Of a DNA stretch of 64,000 nucleotides, positions 34,877-46,666 are shown in pieces. Under the pieces are notes generated by a model. The model was not told the origin of the DNA. It worked only from the letters and a program-made list of their open reading frames with translations, and made no database searches. Position 1 is the first letter of the stretch; the number at the start of each line of letters is the position of its first letter. The DNA is from Azolla caroliniana (taxonomy: Eukaryota; Polypodiophyta): the NCBI GenBank assembly GCA_043228905.1, contig JBHGNT010000010.1, positions 9,858,001-9,922,000 of the forward strand. Reading direction: 5' to 3'. A program made the position numbers and the translations under genes.

Positions 34877-35940
34877 TTACTCGTCTTCCGGTTTGTCATC
34901 TGCCTCGGACCGCCCGTCGTCGCCGTTCATGCTTTCCAGATCCGGCTCGTACTCGTGTCGTTTCTTAAACGCTTTGACCCTCTTCCCCGCTACCGGTATT
35001 GCCATCTTCGTGCCGTTGAGCTCCGCAAGATGGTAGGTCCCGTTGTCGTTGGCGCCTGTCACCACGTAAGGCCCGAACCACCTCCTTGCAAACTTCCGCG
35101 TTCCCCTGTGCTGGTTGTCGAGGCTATTGTCATACACTAGGACCTAGTCGCCTTCCTCGATTTCCTTCGGTCGCAGTCGGTGAGTCCGGTCAAACCACTC
35201 TTTGTTCTTCAACCTTGCCAACTAAAGCTTCTCCGCGGCTCGTTCCACGTCCTCCGGCCTTCGCTCGAGCTGTTGAATCCGTGCCACTAGCAGCTCCTCC
35301 CGGCTCATCTCATCTCTCTAGTCCACCGTGGCCCATGAGGAGATGGTTCGCTCTGTTGGCATGATCGGCCTCTGTCTGTACATAAGCTCTGCCGGCATGA
35401 ACCCGGTTATCGAACTGTGCGTAGTTCGGTCCGCCCACAAGGCATAAGGTAGCAGTCGCGGCCAGTTCCCAACTTGGCCTTCACACGCCCATACTAGCAC
35501 TTTGACGATCGGCCCATGTCCACACTCCACCTTCCCGTTAGCCTCCGGATTGTACGCTGTGGTGAGCGAGAGTTTGACCCCTAGTCGGTCAAACAGTCTT
35601 CAGCCTCTTGCGCGTCCAACTCTCCACGGTCAGCCACGATCTTCCCTACGCTCCCGTACCGGCATATCACGTCCTCGATCAGAAATCGGCACACAACCGT
35701 GGTCGTTTTGTTCTGCAGCGCTCGGCCTTCAACCTGGTTCGTCAGATCATCCCGAGCCAGCATCAGATACCGCATCTGTCCTACCCCCATCGACATCGTC
35801 ACCAAATCCACCATCCATTTGAAGTGGACGGTCGGAGGGTAGTTCGGGTGAAGCTCGTCCTGGTGTCGGACTATGGAGTGCATTTGACAACTTTCGCAAG
35901 TCGTCACGAACTGATGCACGTCCCGGACAGTCTCAGCCAC
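34877..35940 (-). pseudogene. integrase of element B
   Basis: Minus-strand pieces: 35940-35581 (TCESCQM zinc-binding cysteines; HFKWMVDLV with the first Asp; ARDDLTNQVEGRAL; KIVADRGELD with the second Asp), then PEANGKVECGHGPIVK with the catalytic Glu (about 35550-35500), 35530-35318 (LLPYALWADRTTHSS), and 35137-34877 (KFARRWFGPYVV, NGTYHLAELNGT, GKRVKAFKKR), a GPY/F-like C-terminal domain. Frame changes separate the pieces. The layout resembles a Ty3 lineage I associate mainly with fungal-type elements rather than with standard plant chromoviruses or OTA elements. Confidence 0.82.
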
Positions 35941-36095
35941 CAGTACTTCCCCTTAAGCTTCTCGAACGTGGCCCAGGGACTCTCGTGGTAGGCCTCCAAC
36001 AACTCCTCCTGTTCCTCCTTCTTTGCCACCACTTGGAGCGGGATGCCGTCCCTCTTCTTCGGGTGCTTCCATATGTACCTGTCCCGAAGGAAGAA

Positions 36096-38236
36096 TCAGT
36101 ACGCTTTCTTCCGGATCCGGTTGGTCTCTTCCTTTGTCCACGCCGCACCCGGTGTCATTGTTTTCAGGAGCTCGCCGATCTGGAGCCACTCCTCGTCATA
36201 CTTGCTCTCGTCGAATTCTTTAAGCGCCGGATTGCTCCCCTTTCTGGTCGTCACGTATGCCGCCTCGAAGAAATCTACGCCGACTTCCTCGTCCTTCGAA
36301 ATCATGCCGTCCTCGTTTTCAAACCTCGCCCTTGAGAGCATGTCGGCCATGGCATTGTCTTGTCCGGAAATGTGTCGTATCTCCGGATCCAGGGACTTGA
36401 TGTACGCTATCCACCTGAGCATTGCCAGGTCCGACGTCGCACATCCAGAAACCATGCCGAGAATCGGCAGGCAGTCCGTCTCGATTATTACCTCTGTCCC
36501 GATCAGGTAGTCTCTATCGTCCTTCACCGCCGAAACGATACCCCAGAGTTCTTGTTTAACCTGGGCGTATCCTCGTTGTCGCTCACTAAGGACCTTCGCG
36601 CCGAACCGGATGGGGAACCTCGTGCCAATGTCATCCTCTTGATTGATCACCCACTCGATCCCGGTTGGGCTCGTGTCCACCGTCACGTAGAGGGGGGCGC
36701 CCTTGTCGTAAGCCGCTTTAGTCTCCGGACCGACTCCGTGTGCTCCGTCCTGCACTCGAACCTACGCCCTTTCTTCAATAGCCCGTAGAGCGGCTCCGCA
36801 ACATACGTGTAGTGCGGAACCCAGATGTGGTAGAACGCGCATGCCCCCAAGAATCTGCAGACCTCTGTAACTGACCCGCAATCGTCCTTCATTGCGGAGA
36901 TGGCTTCTACCTTTGCTGGAGACGGTTTCCTACCATAAGGCCCGCACAGGTGTCCAACCACCAAGATCTCTGACTGCCCGAACGCTGATTTTTCTCCGGA
37001 GAAGGTGAGTTCTGCGCTCTCGAGCCTCTGCAGCACCTTCTCGCAGTCGTTGATGTGGTTCATGACGAACCTCTGGCATCCGTCCGGCCCGACAGTCTTG
37101 TCCGCATCTTCCACCGGACACCCCTTTATCGGGATGTCGTCCAAGAATGGCATGGTGATCTCCGGGATGCAGTCCCTCAACACTTTGTTCATTGTGTTCA
37201 CCATATGCGCCACCGAGTTCGTCCCGCCTTGTGGTAGGGTACACATCCATACTAGGCCGAGAGGGGTTCGCATCGTTGTGATATCCCTTCTCTCCATGGC
37301 TAGCTGGAACTGGTCGTACCCCGAGTATAAGTCACCGACCGAATAGATCGACCTCCCAGCGAAGGCCTCCACGAACTCGTCTATGGTTGGTCCGATTCCT
37401 GCATTACGGATGGTCACCCTGTTGACCGGTTGCAGGTCGTGAATGAAGTGCAGCGTGCCGTTTTTCTTTGGCACTGTAAACCACCGATTCGAATATGGGA
37501 CACTCGTTGGTTCGAGGATGCCCATCTCCACCTTTTGCTTCAGAAGTTCCATCAACTTCGGGATGTGAGCTCTCGGCACTGGAATCGGTTTGAGATTCCA
37601 CGGTACATGCGGTATCGTGAAGATCACCATCGGTTCGACGATCGTCGGGTCCATGCACCCGATCTCCTCCGGCGAAAACGCGAAGCATTCTTCGAAACCT
37701 GTTCTCCTCCGCCGGCAGTAGAAAGCCACCCCCACCGACCTTGAGCTCCCGTAGCGTTATGTCGGTGAACCGGTGCCCTATGCTAGCTGGATTCCGTAAA
37801 CTTGGGTCCGACGCGACCCCTTTTATCCGCTCCTCGCTGCCCTCTGGCAAGGGTGCCACGCGCGGCCTTACCTTCCGGTCCACAGTCTTGTACTTTGTAC
37901 TCAAGCGGGCCGTCTGATCCGACCCGATCCTTTCCCCGAAGTTGGCGATGACTTCGTACATTCCCATCGAACCTACTGGAACGGTCCGGTCTTCTCTAAG
38001 GTCTTCACCGATCACCTTTCGCAACTCGCCCAAGGTGTCATCAAAAGAGACCGCCTCCACGACGCCGTTGATCTCTTCGTCGGGGGAGAGGATTCTGCAT
38101 CCCCTGAGCCGCTCCTCCGCTTGCTTCCTTTCCCGGCCGATGACGCCGACCATAGTACAACCTTCGTTGTCGAAGAACCAAAATTTCCTACCTATGGTAC
38201 AGGTCTTCTTCCGTACTGTACATTTCTGGGGTTTTT
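36096..38236 (-). pseudogene. reverse transcriptase-RNase H of element B
   Basis: Minus-strand frames 38236-37404 (connector), 37735-36683 (RT) and 36755-36096 (RNase H). RT motifs: RWFTVPKKNGTLHFIHDLQP, DLYSGYDQFQLA, RTPLGLVWMCTLPQGGTNS, the catalytic box MPFLDDIPIKG (FLDD instead of YxDD), then CRFLGACAFYHIWVPHY. RNase H: YVTVDTSPTGIEW, YLIGTEVIIETDCLPI, HISGQDNAMADMLSRA. The connector starts directly at the left edge of copia K (38239). Element A shares the first part. Confidence 0.85.
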
Positions 38237-38238
38237 CC

Positions 38239-38908
38239 TATTGGGAGACAGGTCCCTCCGGATGGGAAGGGAGAAGAACAGTGCCGACGAATAATCTCGG
38301 CCAAGGCTACGGAGAGCCGGATGGTGCAGGCCCGGTGTGAACCGGATGAGGAGTACCCGGCTACGGAGAGCCGGATGGTGCAGGCCTGGTGTGAACCGGA
38401 TGAGGAGTACCCGGCTACGGAGAGCCGGATGACGCAGAGCCGGTGCGAACCGGAGGAAGAGACATATTCGTAAATATGTTTCTAAGAGCCCATCGAGGCT
38501 ACATTTGTAAATAGCCGAAAAGTCATATTAGTATAAATATGACTTAGGGCAAATATGTGTTGTAGTTGTCATTTTCTATTTTGCACGAGATTAGTGTGCG
38601 TAACTGTACAGAGAGAGAGAGAGAGAGAGAGAAAGAGGTCGATGCCTCTGTTGTAACCGCCGCCTGTGGCGAAGATTTGTGAGCACGAGGTCGGTGCCTC
38701 AGTGAACTCACTGTTGTATATTCCTACATAGTGACAGTTTGCAGCCTGTGGGCTGCAGTGGTTTTTCCCCCAGTTTGGGGTTTTCCACGTAAACCTCCTG
38801 TGTATTCTCTTCTTCTTCTTGTCGTGTTTTATTTTCCGTTTTCTGTGTATCATTCTAAGCTCGGTTGTGGCCGAGCGTCGCGCATAAGGAACGTTGTAGT
38901 TCCCGACA
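38239..38908 (+). repeat. 5' LTR of copia K
   Basis: About 670 bp from TATTGGGAGACAGGT (TG expected; the 3' stub reads TGTTGGGAGACAGGT) to CCCGACA. Contains a 54-bp tandem repeat (three units from 38305), a TATA-like TATAAATATGAC (about 38533), and a (GA)n run at about 38610-38632. Confidence 0.8.
38305..38460. repeat. 54-bp tandem repeat in K LTR
   Basis: Three units beginning GGCTACGGAGAGCCGGATG at 38305, 38359 and 38413; the third is more diverged. Confidence 0.9.
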
Positions 38909-38910
38909 AG

Positions 38911-38928
38911 TGGTATCAAAGCAAGACG
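38911..38928 (+). promoter_or_regulatory. tRNA primer-binding site of copia K
   Basis: TGGTATCAAAGCAAGACG two bases after the LTR end, a form of the initiator-Met primer site common in plant copia elements. Confidence 0.8.
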
Positions 38929-38937
38929 ACACAGAAA

Positions 38938-41264
38938 ATGGACGAATCGTTTGGCGGCATGTTCAAGCTCACCGGCTCCAACTATTCAGTGTGGAAGTCG
39001 AAGATGAGGGACATGCTCGTGGTTAAAGACCTCTGGCTGCCGGTTCAGTTCGGGGACAAGAGACCGGACAAAATCGATGCCGCGATATGGGAGGTGATGC
39101 ACATGAAGACAACAGGGTACATACGGTGCTTCATTGACATGAGCCTGTACAACAACTTCAATGAAGAGAGCAAGGATCATGAGCTCTGGGAGAAGATCGG
39201 CATAATGTTCCAAAACCAAAATGTTGTTAACCAGGTTTCGGTATTCTGGAAGCTAGTAAGACTCCGGTACCAAGATGGCTCCAGCATGGCGGAGCACATG
39301 AATGCCTTCCAGGGGCTGATCCACCAAGCAACTTCATTAGAAGTACCTCTCACCGATGAGGTACTTGCGTTACTCCTGCTCGGTTCCCTCCCGGATAGCT
39401 GGGAGACGTTGGTTGTCACTTTGGGCAACGCCGGGCCGGAAGGAAAACGATTATCCCTAGCAAGAGTAAAGTCAAGCTTGCTAGATGAGGAGGCGCATCG
39501 GAAAGATAAAGATACGAGCTCCGACTCCAAAGCGCTCCTTACCGAATCGGAACGTGGAAGACATAGAAACCGTAGTCCCCAGAACCGGGAGAAGTCGGGG
39601 ACACGGTCAAAGTCAAGGGGGAGGCCCACTTGCTTCTATTGAGGCAACCCGGGTCACTTCCAAAAGAACTGTAGGCATTTCCGTAAAGACAAGGAAACCA
39701 ATGGTACCGATTCAAGGCGGACCCCGGACCGGAACGGTAAAGACCGGAAGGGGACGGACCGGAAGCGAACGACGGCAATCGCGGCAAGTGAAGAAGAGTT
39801 GATGCTCATCACCGAGAAGAGTGAGATAAACCTTGTTGGCGACGAGATGACCTGGGTGGTAGACTCCGGAGCGTCGTTCCACCTTACCTCGGACCGGAAG
39901 TGCTTCTCATCCTACTCAGCTGGTCATCACGACTGTGTCCGGATGGGGAATGAAGGAACATGCCGAATTGTCGGCATAGGAGACGTGTGGCTGTTGACAC
40001 CAACGGGATGCAAGTTGCTGCTGAGGGATGTCCGACACGTTCTGGAGGTTCGACTGAACCTGATATCAGCCGGTCGGCTAGATGATGAAGGCTACACGGG
40101 TAGCATCCGGAACGGTGTCATGAAGTTCAACAAAGGGAGCCTGATTGTGGCTCTGGCCCGGAAGGTAAACACCCTGTACCTGATGAATGCTCGGTTATGT
40201 CCGGAAGAAGTGAACGTGGCTTCCGACACTGCTAGTGAGCTGTGGCACAAGAGGCTGTGTCATATGAGCGAGAAGGGGATGAAGAGGCTTGCAGACGACA
40301 ACCTCATTCCAGTGAAGAACGTGCACTTAGAGAAGTGCACTGATTGTCTGGCCGGTAAGCAAAACCAGACCTCCTTCCGACCAAGGCAACTGATGAGAGG
40401 TAATGCACCACTGGAGTTGGTGCATACAGATGTGTGTCAGGTAGACATGAAGTCACATGCCGGAGCGCAGTACTTCGTGACGTTCATAGATGACCACAGC
40501 CGGAAGCTGTGGGCCACACCACTGAAGATGAAGGATCAAGTGCTATCCGTCTTCAAAGAGCTCCACGCGAGAGTGGAAAGAGAAACCGGCCGAAAGTTGA
40601 AGGCGGTTCAAGCAGATAACGGAGGAGAATACCGGGGGTAGTTCGAGGAGTACTGCCGCTCGAAGGGAATCCGGCTCGAATTTACCGTGCCGAAGACGCC
40701 GGAACTAAACGGACTGGCCGAGAGGATGAACCGGACCATAATGAAGAGGGTCCGGAGTATGCTAGCGCATGCAAACCTACCCAAGAAGTTTTGGGCTGAG
40801 GCACTATCGACGGCGACATATGTGATAAATAGATCACCCTCAGTACCCTTGGACGGAGACACGCCACAGAGAGTGTGGACCGGTAAGGAAGTGTCCTACC
40901 GGCATCTGAAGGTGTTCGGGTGTCTCGCGTATGTGCATGTAGCAAAGGACCGGAGAGGAAAGTTAGATCCAAAGACCCGGCCATGCATATTCCTCGGTTA
41001 TGGTGACGATGAGTTCGGCTACCGAGTGTGGGACCCGGTCGACAAGAAGGTATTCCGGAGTCAAGATATTATCTTCATGGAGGACAAGACGCTCGCCGAC
41101 TGGGAGTCGAAGAAGAAGATAATGAACTCCGAGTCGACCGGTAAGGATCGACTCTACGATGAGCAGACCCAACCGACAAGAGACCAGTTAGCACTCGAAG
41201 AACCAGCCGGATACGGTGAGGCTACCGAACCGGCAGAAGGAGAATCAGAGGAAGCAGAGACCGG
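38938..41264 (+). pseudogene. copia K gag-protease-integrase, two nonsense codons, split by L
   Basis: ATG at 38938. One frame throughout, with TGA at 39640-39642 and TAG at 40639-40641. Gag: FGGMFKLTGSNYSVWKSKM, typical UBN2-like copia capsid. The TGA falls on the second Cys of the zinc knuckle (CFY-stop-GNPGHF-KNC). Protease: WVVDSGASFHL (about 39855). Integrase: ELWHKRLCHMS, CTDCLAGKQ, ELVHTDVCQVDM, QADNGGEY just before the TAG, LNGLAERMNR. L inserted at 41265, after the integrase C-terminal region. The two nonsense codons show K was dead or dying apart from the insertion. Confidence 0.9.
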
Positions 41265-41432
41265 TGTCGAATACATGTGTATAATGGACGTATTCACACT
41301 ATCTCGTCTTGGCCATTTATGTAATTAGCATAAAGGGTAGTTGCCCTAAGTCGGTCACTATATATATTGACCTTGTAACCTTTTTGTAAGGTTGGCTGTT
41401 GTATTATTGCTTTGGGAAATAGAAAGTTCTTT

Positions 41433-41475
<43 letters not shown>

Positions 41476-41559
41476 AACGACCTACATTCTGTCATACGCA
41501 GGAGAAGAACAGAACTGAATGCTTCAAGATCTTCCGCATTGACGACCTCGCTTCCAACA
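41265..41559 (+). repeat. 5' LTR of copia L
   Basis: 295 bp, TGTCGAATAC to TTCCAACA. TATA-like CACTATATATATTG at about 41356. (CT)n run at about 41434-41471. Confidence 0.95.
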
Positions 41560-41561
41560 TC

Positions 41562-41573
41562 TGGTATCAGAGC
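41562..41573 (+). promoter_or_regulatory. tRNA-Met primer-binding site of copia L
   Basis: TGGTATCAGAGC two bases after the LTR, the classic initiator-Met primer site of plant copia elements. Confidence 0.92.
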
Positions 41574-42238
41574 CTGCACAGTAGTCGGTCCCTCAATCCG
41601 CTGTCGGCCGTCGTCTCAGCATTCGGTTTCCTGCGTCATTCGAAGAAGAGAGAGGAAGAAGAAAAAAAAAAAAAAAAACCAGGTTTGCATCTCATCGCGT
41701 TAGATCATCTTTGTTTGGAGTAAGCCAGCAGGCTGTACTCCGTTCCTTGTGATTGTAACCGCTCGAGGTGAAATCCCCTCGTGCAACATTGACACGATTC
41801 GTGCTCCATTCGGTTAAACGGCATCCGAAGAGGTCATCAAACGCCGCTCGCTGTAACCACTCGGTGCAGATCGGTCTCAAGACAACAACCCCAAATTCGT
41901 GCTTCATCAGGCTGATCGACATTCGAGAGGATCAGTTAGATCCATCTCTCTCGTTGCTGCAGTCACCCGAAGCAGAATCGGTCCAGATAATCGGTTTTAA
42001 TAATCGGTATTCGGCATATATATCCGAAGCGAACCGGGCTCACTCCGACTCGGCAACATTCGGGAAGACCAGTCGGCTCTGTCCCTCAAGCTACCGAAGT
42101 CAATTCGAGCAAGTTCCGAAGCCGAACCGACTCGGGTTCAAACCCGACTAGAACAATATCGGGTGAGCCAACCGGCTGCACTCCAACAAGGTCCGTAGTC
42201 AACTCCGAACCGAGCTTCGTTAACCAAAACCGAATTTG
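41574..42238 (+). other. untranslated leader of copia L
   Basis: About 665 bases between primer site and gag ATG. Contains an A run (about 41662-41677) and several short upstream frames without recognisable products. It would hold the packaging signal. Confidence 0.6.
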
Positions 42239-45200
42239 ATGGCATCAACATCCGGCTCGTCAGAAATGAGTCTACGAAAGTTCGATGGATCGAACTTCAA
42301 CTTCTGGAAGGAACAAATGCAAGACTATCTCATAGTCAAGGGGCAAATCGATCCCATCGAAAATGAAGAACCTCCAGAAGGATACAAACCAATTGAGTGG
42401 CAGAAGCTGGACAGAATCGTCCGCGCCACGATTCGGATGCACCTATCGGAATCGGTATACTTTACGGTGCAATCGTGTACGACAGCATTTGAACTGTGGA
42501 AAACACTGTCGGACACTTACGAAAAGAAGGTCGCCGCAACAAAGATGTTTCTGATCCGGCGCCTCTACAACTTGCGGATGAAAGAATCCGACTCGGTTCA
42601 AGCACACCTCAATGAGTACGAAAGCATAAGCTCCCAAATCTCGTCACAGGGGACGGCAATCGAGGATGAACTCAGAGCAATGATACTCATGAGCAGCCTT
42701 CCCTCATCATGGGAAACTTTCGTCACAACTGTGTGCAACGCGTCAACCACGGCTGTTAAATACTCCGAAGTCACGAGTGCAATCTTGACCGAAGCAGCTC
42801 GGAGAAAGTCTTTCGCCAAAGACTCAACAGACGACGCTTACGTAGTACAAGGTTCGACAGACCGATCGAATATACGAGGAAGAGATTCCTCACGGCCGCC
42901 GAACAATCAGCGAAGACGGAGCCAGTCACGGGATAACCGAATCTGCAACTACTGCAAGAAACCCGGACACATCAAAGCCGACTGCCGCGCACTCAAGAAC
43001 AAGAACAACAAGAAGAGTGGCCGGCATGAGGAGATCAATTACGTCAGCTTCTCAGCTGATGTGCTACCAGACGACCCGAACATACTATCAATCGAAAATC
43101 CAGTTGGCTCAGAAGTTCTGCTCACGACTGAAGAATCGAGCACATGGCTCTTGGATTCGGGCGCGTCGTTTCACGTGACTCCTCATCGATCCCAATTTCG
43201 GCAATACACGATCCGTCACTCCGACTCAGTTCGGGTCGGTAACTCGCAACACTGTGACATCATCGGAATCGGCACAGTAGAGCTCAACCTTGCAGGTGGC
43301 TCTACACTTGTACTCCACAATGTCCGACATGTACCCGAGCTCTCACGGCCATTGATCTCAGTCGGACAACTAGATGAAGACGGCATTCGTGCCGGTTTTT
43401 CTTCGGGAGGGTGGACACTCCACAGGGGGAACCTCCTGCTTGCTAGAGGACCCAAGATACACTCCCTGTATCCGTTACATGTTACGCTCAGAGAGGGTAA
43501 CCTGTTTTTGGTGGATATTCCTGTGTCATCACTATGGCACCGAAGATTAGGACACCTCAGCAAGGCCGGCATCACGCACCTATCTAGAGCCGGATACATC
43601 CCCAAACTCTCCTTCTCCGACCATCAATTCTGCGAGCATTGCCAGTATGGCAAACAAGCAGCCACATCACACCCGACATCAGCACCAAGAGAATCGAGAC
43701 CTCTCGATTTGGTCCACTCGGACGTCTGTGGCCCAATGCCGCATCAGTCTCTCGGTGGTGCCTCTTACTTCGTCACTTTTATTGACGATTCGACTCGAAA
43801 GGTGTGGGCTTATCCAATTCGCACCAAAGATCGGGTCTTCTCGATCTTCACCGATTGGCTCGCTATGGTAGAAAATCAAACCGACCGAAAGCTGAAATGC
43901 CTTCGGACAGACAATGGGGGAGAGTTTAAATCTGAAGAATTCGTCAAATTCTGCCGACAACGCGGCATCCGACGAGAATTTACGGCACCACACAGTCCGG
44001 AGCAAAACGGGATTGCCGAACGCATGAATCGGACAATCCAAGAACGGACAGTTTCCATGCTCCAACACTCCGGACTGTCGGATGGCTTCTGGGCAGAGGC
44101 TCTACTCACGGCAGTACACATAATCAATATGTCGCCAAGTAGACCTCTAGGACTTCAAATTCCTCAGGAACTATGGATCGGCAGTAAGCCGAATTACGAC
44201 AAGCTGAGGATCTTCGGATGCGAGGCGTACACCCTTATTCCGAAAGATGATCGCCGAAAACTTGCACCTCGGTCCAGGAAATGCATTTTCCTTGGATATG
44301 GATCCAACGGCGAAATGGGATACCGACTCTGGGACCCCGAACGCAGACAAATCGTTCGAAGTTCGGACGTTGTGTTCAACGAGTCGGCCATGAATCCATC
44401 AGTCGAAAAACCGATCGAAGTCCGAAGGGTAACCTTTTCCGATGTGCCGACCCTTCAAGAAGGCCCCGCTCTCAACACACGGTCAGCTTCACGGGTAGCT
44501 GAACCTTACACTACCGACTCGGACAACTCCGACTCGGCACAGCAGAACAATCCGCTTTCGGACCATCCGACCACGATACCCGATGCGACCAGTCCAATCA
44601 TGCCTCGACGATCCGAGAGACTGTCGCAACCTCCGGAGAGGTATTCTCCTGGAATTTTCTTCACCGACGCCGGCGAACCGACGTCTTACGAAGAAGCATC
44701 GACATCCGTCGATTCAGCCACCTGGCATCTGGCGATGGAGTCGGAAATGCACTCCATTCGGGCAAACAAGACTTGGGATCTGGTCGAATTACCTAGGAAC
44801 CGACGTGCTCTTCCTTGCAAGTGGGTTTATCGACTAAAAGAGACGTCTGATTCGACCACCCCAAAGTACAAGGCCAGACTAGTTGCGAAGGGCTTCCGAC
44901 AAGAATACGGCGTCGACTTCGACGAGATTTTTTCACCAGTGGTGAAAATGACAACCCTTCGCTTCCTACTCGGCGTAGTGGCAGCCGACAACTTGGAGCT
45001 GATTCAGCTAGATGTCAAAACAGCATTCCTCCATGGTGATCTAGACGAGGAAATTTATATGGAGCAGCCAAAAGGCTTCGTGGCGACTGGCCAAGAACAT
45101 CTAGTCTGCCGACTCAGGAAGAGTCTATACGGCCTCAAACAGGCACCGCGACAATGGTACAAGAAGTTCGACGACTTCATCACATCGATCGGCTTCTCAA

Positions 45201-46252
45201 AAAGCGATGAGGACCATTGTCTCCTCACCAACACAGCTCAAGATGGATCACCCATCTTCCTCATCATTTACGTGGACGACATGCTAATTTCTGGACGCCA
45301 CGCGGGCGAACTTGCCGATCTCATTCGGCAACTGCGGTTGAAGTTTGCCATGAAGGATCTCGGTCCGGCACGACACATACTCGGCATGAAGATCAGTCGG
45401 CATCGCGACAAACGACACCTTTTTTTGTCTCAGACCGACTATATCGGACGTGTCTTGGAACGCTTCAACATGCAATCAGCCAAATCTGCTTCAACCCCGC
45501 TCCCTATGAATCTTCGGCTCTCTCAGCGAGACTGCCCGACATCCGGTCCGGAGGGGGAAGATATGAAGTCGGTACCGTATGCACCGGCAGTCGGCTCCCT
45601 TATGTACCTGATGGTCGCGACACGGCCTGATATCTCTCATGCCGTAGGAGTCGTTAGCAGATTTATGCACAATCCTGGCCGATCGCATTGGAACGCAGTC
45701 AAGCATGTGTTCAGATATCTGGCTGGCACAAAAGACCATGGCATTCTTTTCGGACCGAACCGAACCTCAGGCGTAGTCGGTTACACCGACTCGGACTTCG
45801 CCGGCTGTATAGACAGTCGGAAATCAACAACCGGATACTGCTTCAAATTCGGCAATGGAGCAATCTCGTGGAAGTCGAAACTTCAGGAGTGCACAGCGAC
45901 CTCAACGACCGAAGCAGAATATGTAGCTGCGTCCGACGCAGCAAAAGAAGCTTTGTGGCTCGGTCGGCTGGCGCACACGTTTCGACAAGTCGACCATGAC
46001 TCGGCTCCAGTTGTCTACAGCGACAGTCAAGGTGCTGTTGCCTTGTCAAAAAATCCGGTTCACCACAACGCCTCCAAACATATCGACGTTCGATATCACT
46101 TCGTTCGGGACTGCGTCATTTCAGGGAAAATCGGTCTAGAGAAAATATCCACAACCGACAATGTCGCAGATGGAATGACCAAGTGTCTTTCGGCAGACCG
46201 TTTTCGGTCTCTTCGGCATCAGATGGGCGTAACGGCAAACCAGTCCGGTTAG
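42239..46252 (+). CDS. copia L gag-pol polyprotein, intact
   Basis: One frame of 1337 codons from the ATG at 42239; a TTG one codon earlier is also in frame but is not a plausible plant start. Domains in order: gag (1 to about 230; SLRKFDGSNFNFWKEQM), CCHC zinc knuckle at 236-249 (CNYCKKPGHIKADC), protease with DSGAS around Asp306, integrase with its His-Cys zinc site from His434 and catalytic Asp495, Asp558 and Glu594 (HSDVCGP, RTDNGGEF, NGIAER), reverse transcriptase with YVDD at 1011-1014, and RNase H (YTDSDFAGC around Asp1184, TTEAEYVA, YSDSQGAVAL). All catalytic residues I can check are present, and the length is normal for plant copia. Likely able to make particles and transpose if transcribed. 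Confidence 0.96.
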   Translation: MASTSGSSEMSLRKFDGSNFNFWKEQMQDYLIVKGQIDPIENEEPPEGYKPIEWQKLDRIVRATIRMHLSESVYFTVQSCTTAFELWKTLSDTYEKKVAATKMFLIRRLYNLRMKESDSVQAHLNEYESISSQISSQGTAIEDELRAMILMSSLPSSWETFVTTVCNASTTAVKYSEVTSAILTEAARRKSFAKDSTDDAYVVQGSTDRSNIRGRDSSRPPNNQRRRSQSRDNRICNYCKKPGHIKADCRALKNKNNKKSGRHEEINYVSFSADVLPDDPNILSIENPVGSEVLLTTEESSTWLLDSGASFHVTPHRSQFRQYTIRHSDSVRVGNSQHCDIIGIGTVELNLAGGSTLVLHNVRHVPELSRPLISVGQLDEDGIRAGFSSGGWTLHRGNLLLARGPKIHSLYPLHVTLREGNLFLVDIPVSSLWHRRLGHLSKAGITHLSRAGYIPKLSFSDHQFCEHCQYGKQAATSHPTSAPRESRPLDLVHSDVCGPMPHQSLGGASYFVTFIDDSTRKVWAYPIRTKDRVFSIFTDWLAMVENQTDRKLKCLRTDNGGEFKSEEFVKFCRQRGIRREFTAPHSPEQNGIAERMNRTIQERTVSMLQHSGLSDGFWAEALLTAVHIINMSPSRPLGLQIPQELWIGSKPNYDKLRIFGCEAYTLIPKDDRRKLAPRSRKCIFLGYGSNGEMGYRLWDPERRQIVRSSDVVFNESAMNPSVEKPIEVRRVTFSDVPTLQEGPALNTRSASRVAEPYTTDSDNSDSAQQNNPLSDHPTTIPDATSPIMPRRSERLSQPPERYSPGIFFTDAGEPTSYEEASTSVDSATWHLAMESEMHSIRANKTWDLVELPRNRRALPCKWVYRLKETSDSTTPKYKARLVAKGFRQEYGVDFDEIFSPVVKMTTLRFLLGVVAADNLELIQLDVKTAFLHGDLDEEIYMEQPKGFVATGQEHLVCRLRKSLYGLKQAPRQWYKKFDDFITSIGFSKSDEDHCLLTNTAQDGSPIFLIIYVDDMLISGRHAGELADLIRQLRLKFAMKDLGPARHILGMKISRHRDKRHLFLSQTDYIGRVLERFNMQSAKSASTPLPMNLRLSQRDCPTSGPEGEDMKSVPYAPAVGSLMYLMVATRPDISHAVGVVSRFMHNPGRSHWNAVKHVFRYLAGTKDHGILFGPNRTSGVVGYTDSDFAGCIDSRKSTTGYCFKFGNGAISWKSKLQECTATSTTEAEYVAASDAAKEALWLGRLAHTFRQVDHDSAPVVYSDSQGAVALSKNPVHHNASKHIDVRYHFVRDCVISGKIGLEKISTTDNVADGMTKCLSADRFRSLRHQMGVTANQSG

Positions 46253-46438
46253 AGCCGGACACAGAGCAGGATGGTTCCCGACAACCAACATCAGTTCCTT
46301 AATGATCGGCTTCAACTGTTCCGACCCGACCAGTTCGGTCTTCTGCCTTCGGGCCCTGCCGACTCGAACAAAGCTGATATGTCCGAGAACCTAAGTCTAT
46401 ACCTGTAATCTCAGATAACCCATGTATACGCCCATTAC

Positions 46439-46445
46439 GGGGGAG
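46439..46445 (+). promoter_or_regulatory. polypurine tract of copia L
   Basis: CGGGGAG directly before the 3' LTR start TGTCGAATAC. Confidence 0.8.
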
Positions 46446-46616
46446 TGTCGAATACATGTGTATAATGGACGTATTCACACTATCTCGTCTTGGCCATTTA
46501 TGTAATTAGCATAAAGGGTAGTTGCCCTAAGTCGGTCACTATATATATTGACCTTGTAACCTTTTTGTAAGGTTGGCTGTTGTATTATTGCTTTGGGAAA
46601 TAGAAAGTTCTTTTGT

Positions 46617-46666
<50 letters not shown>

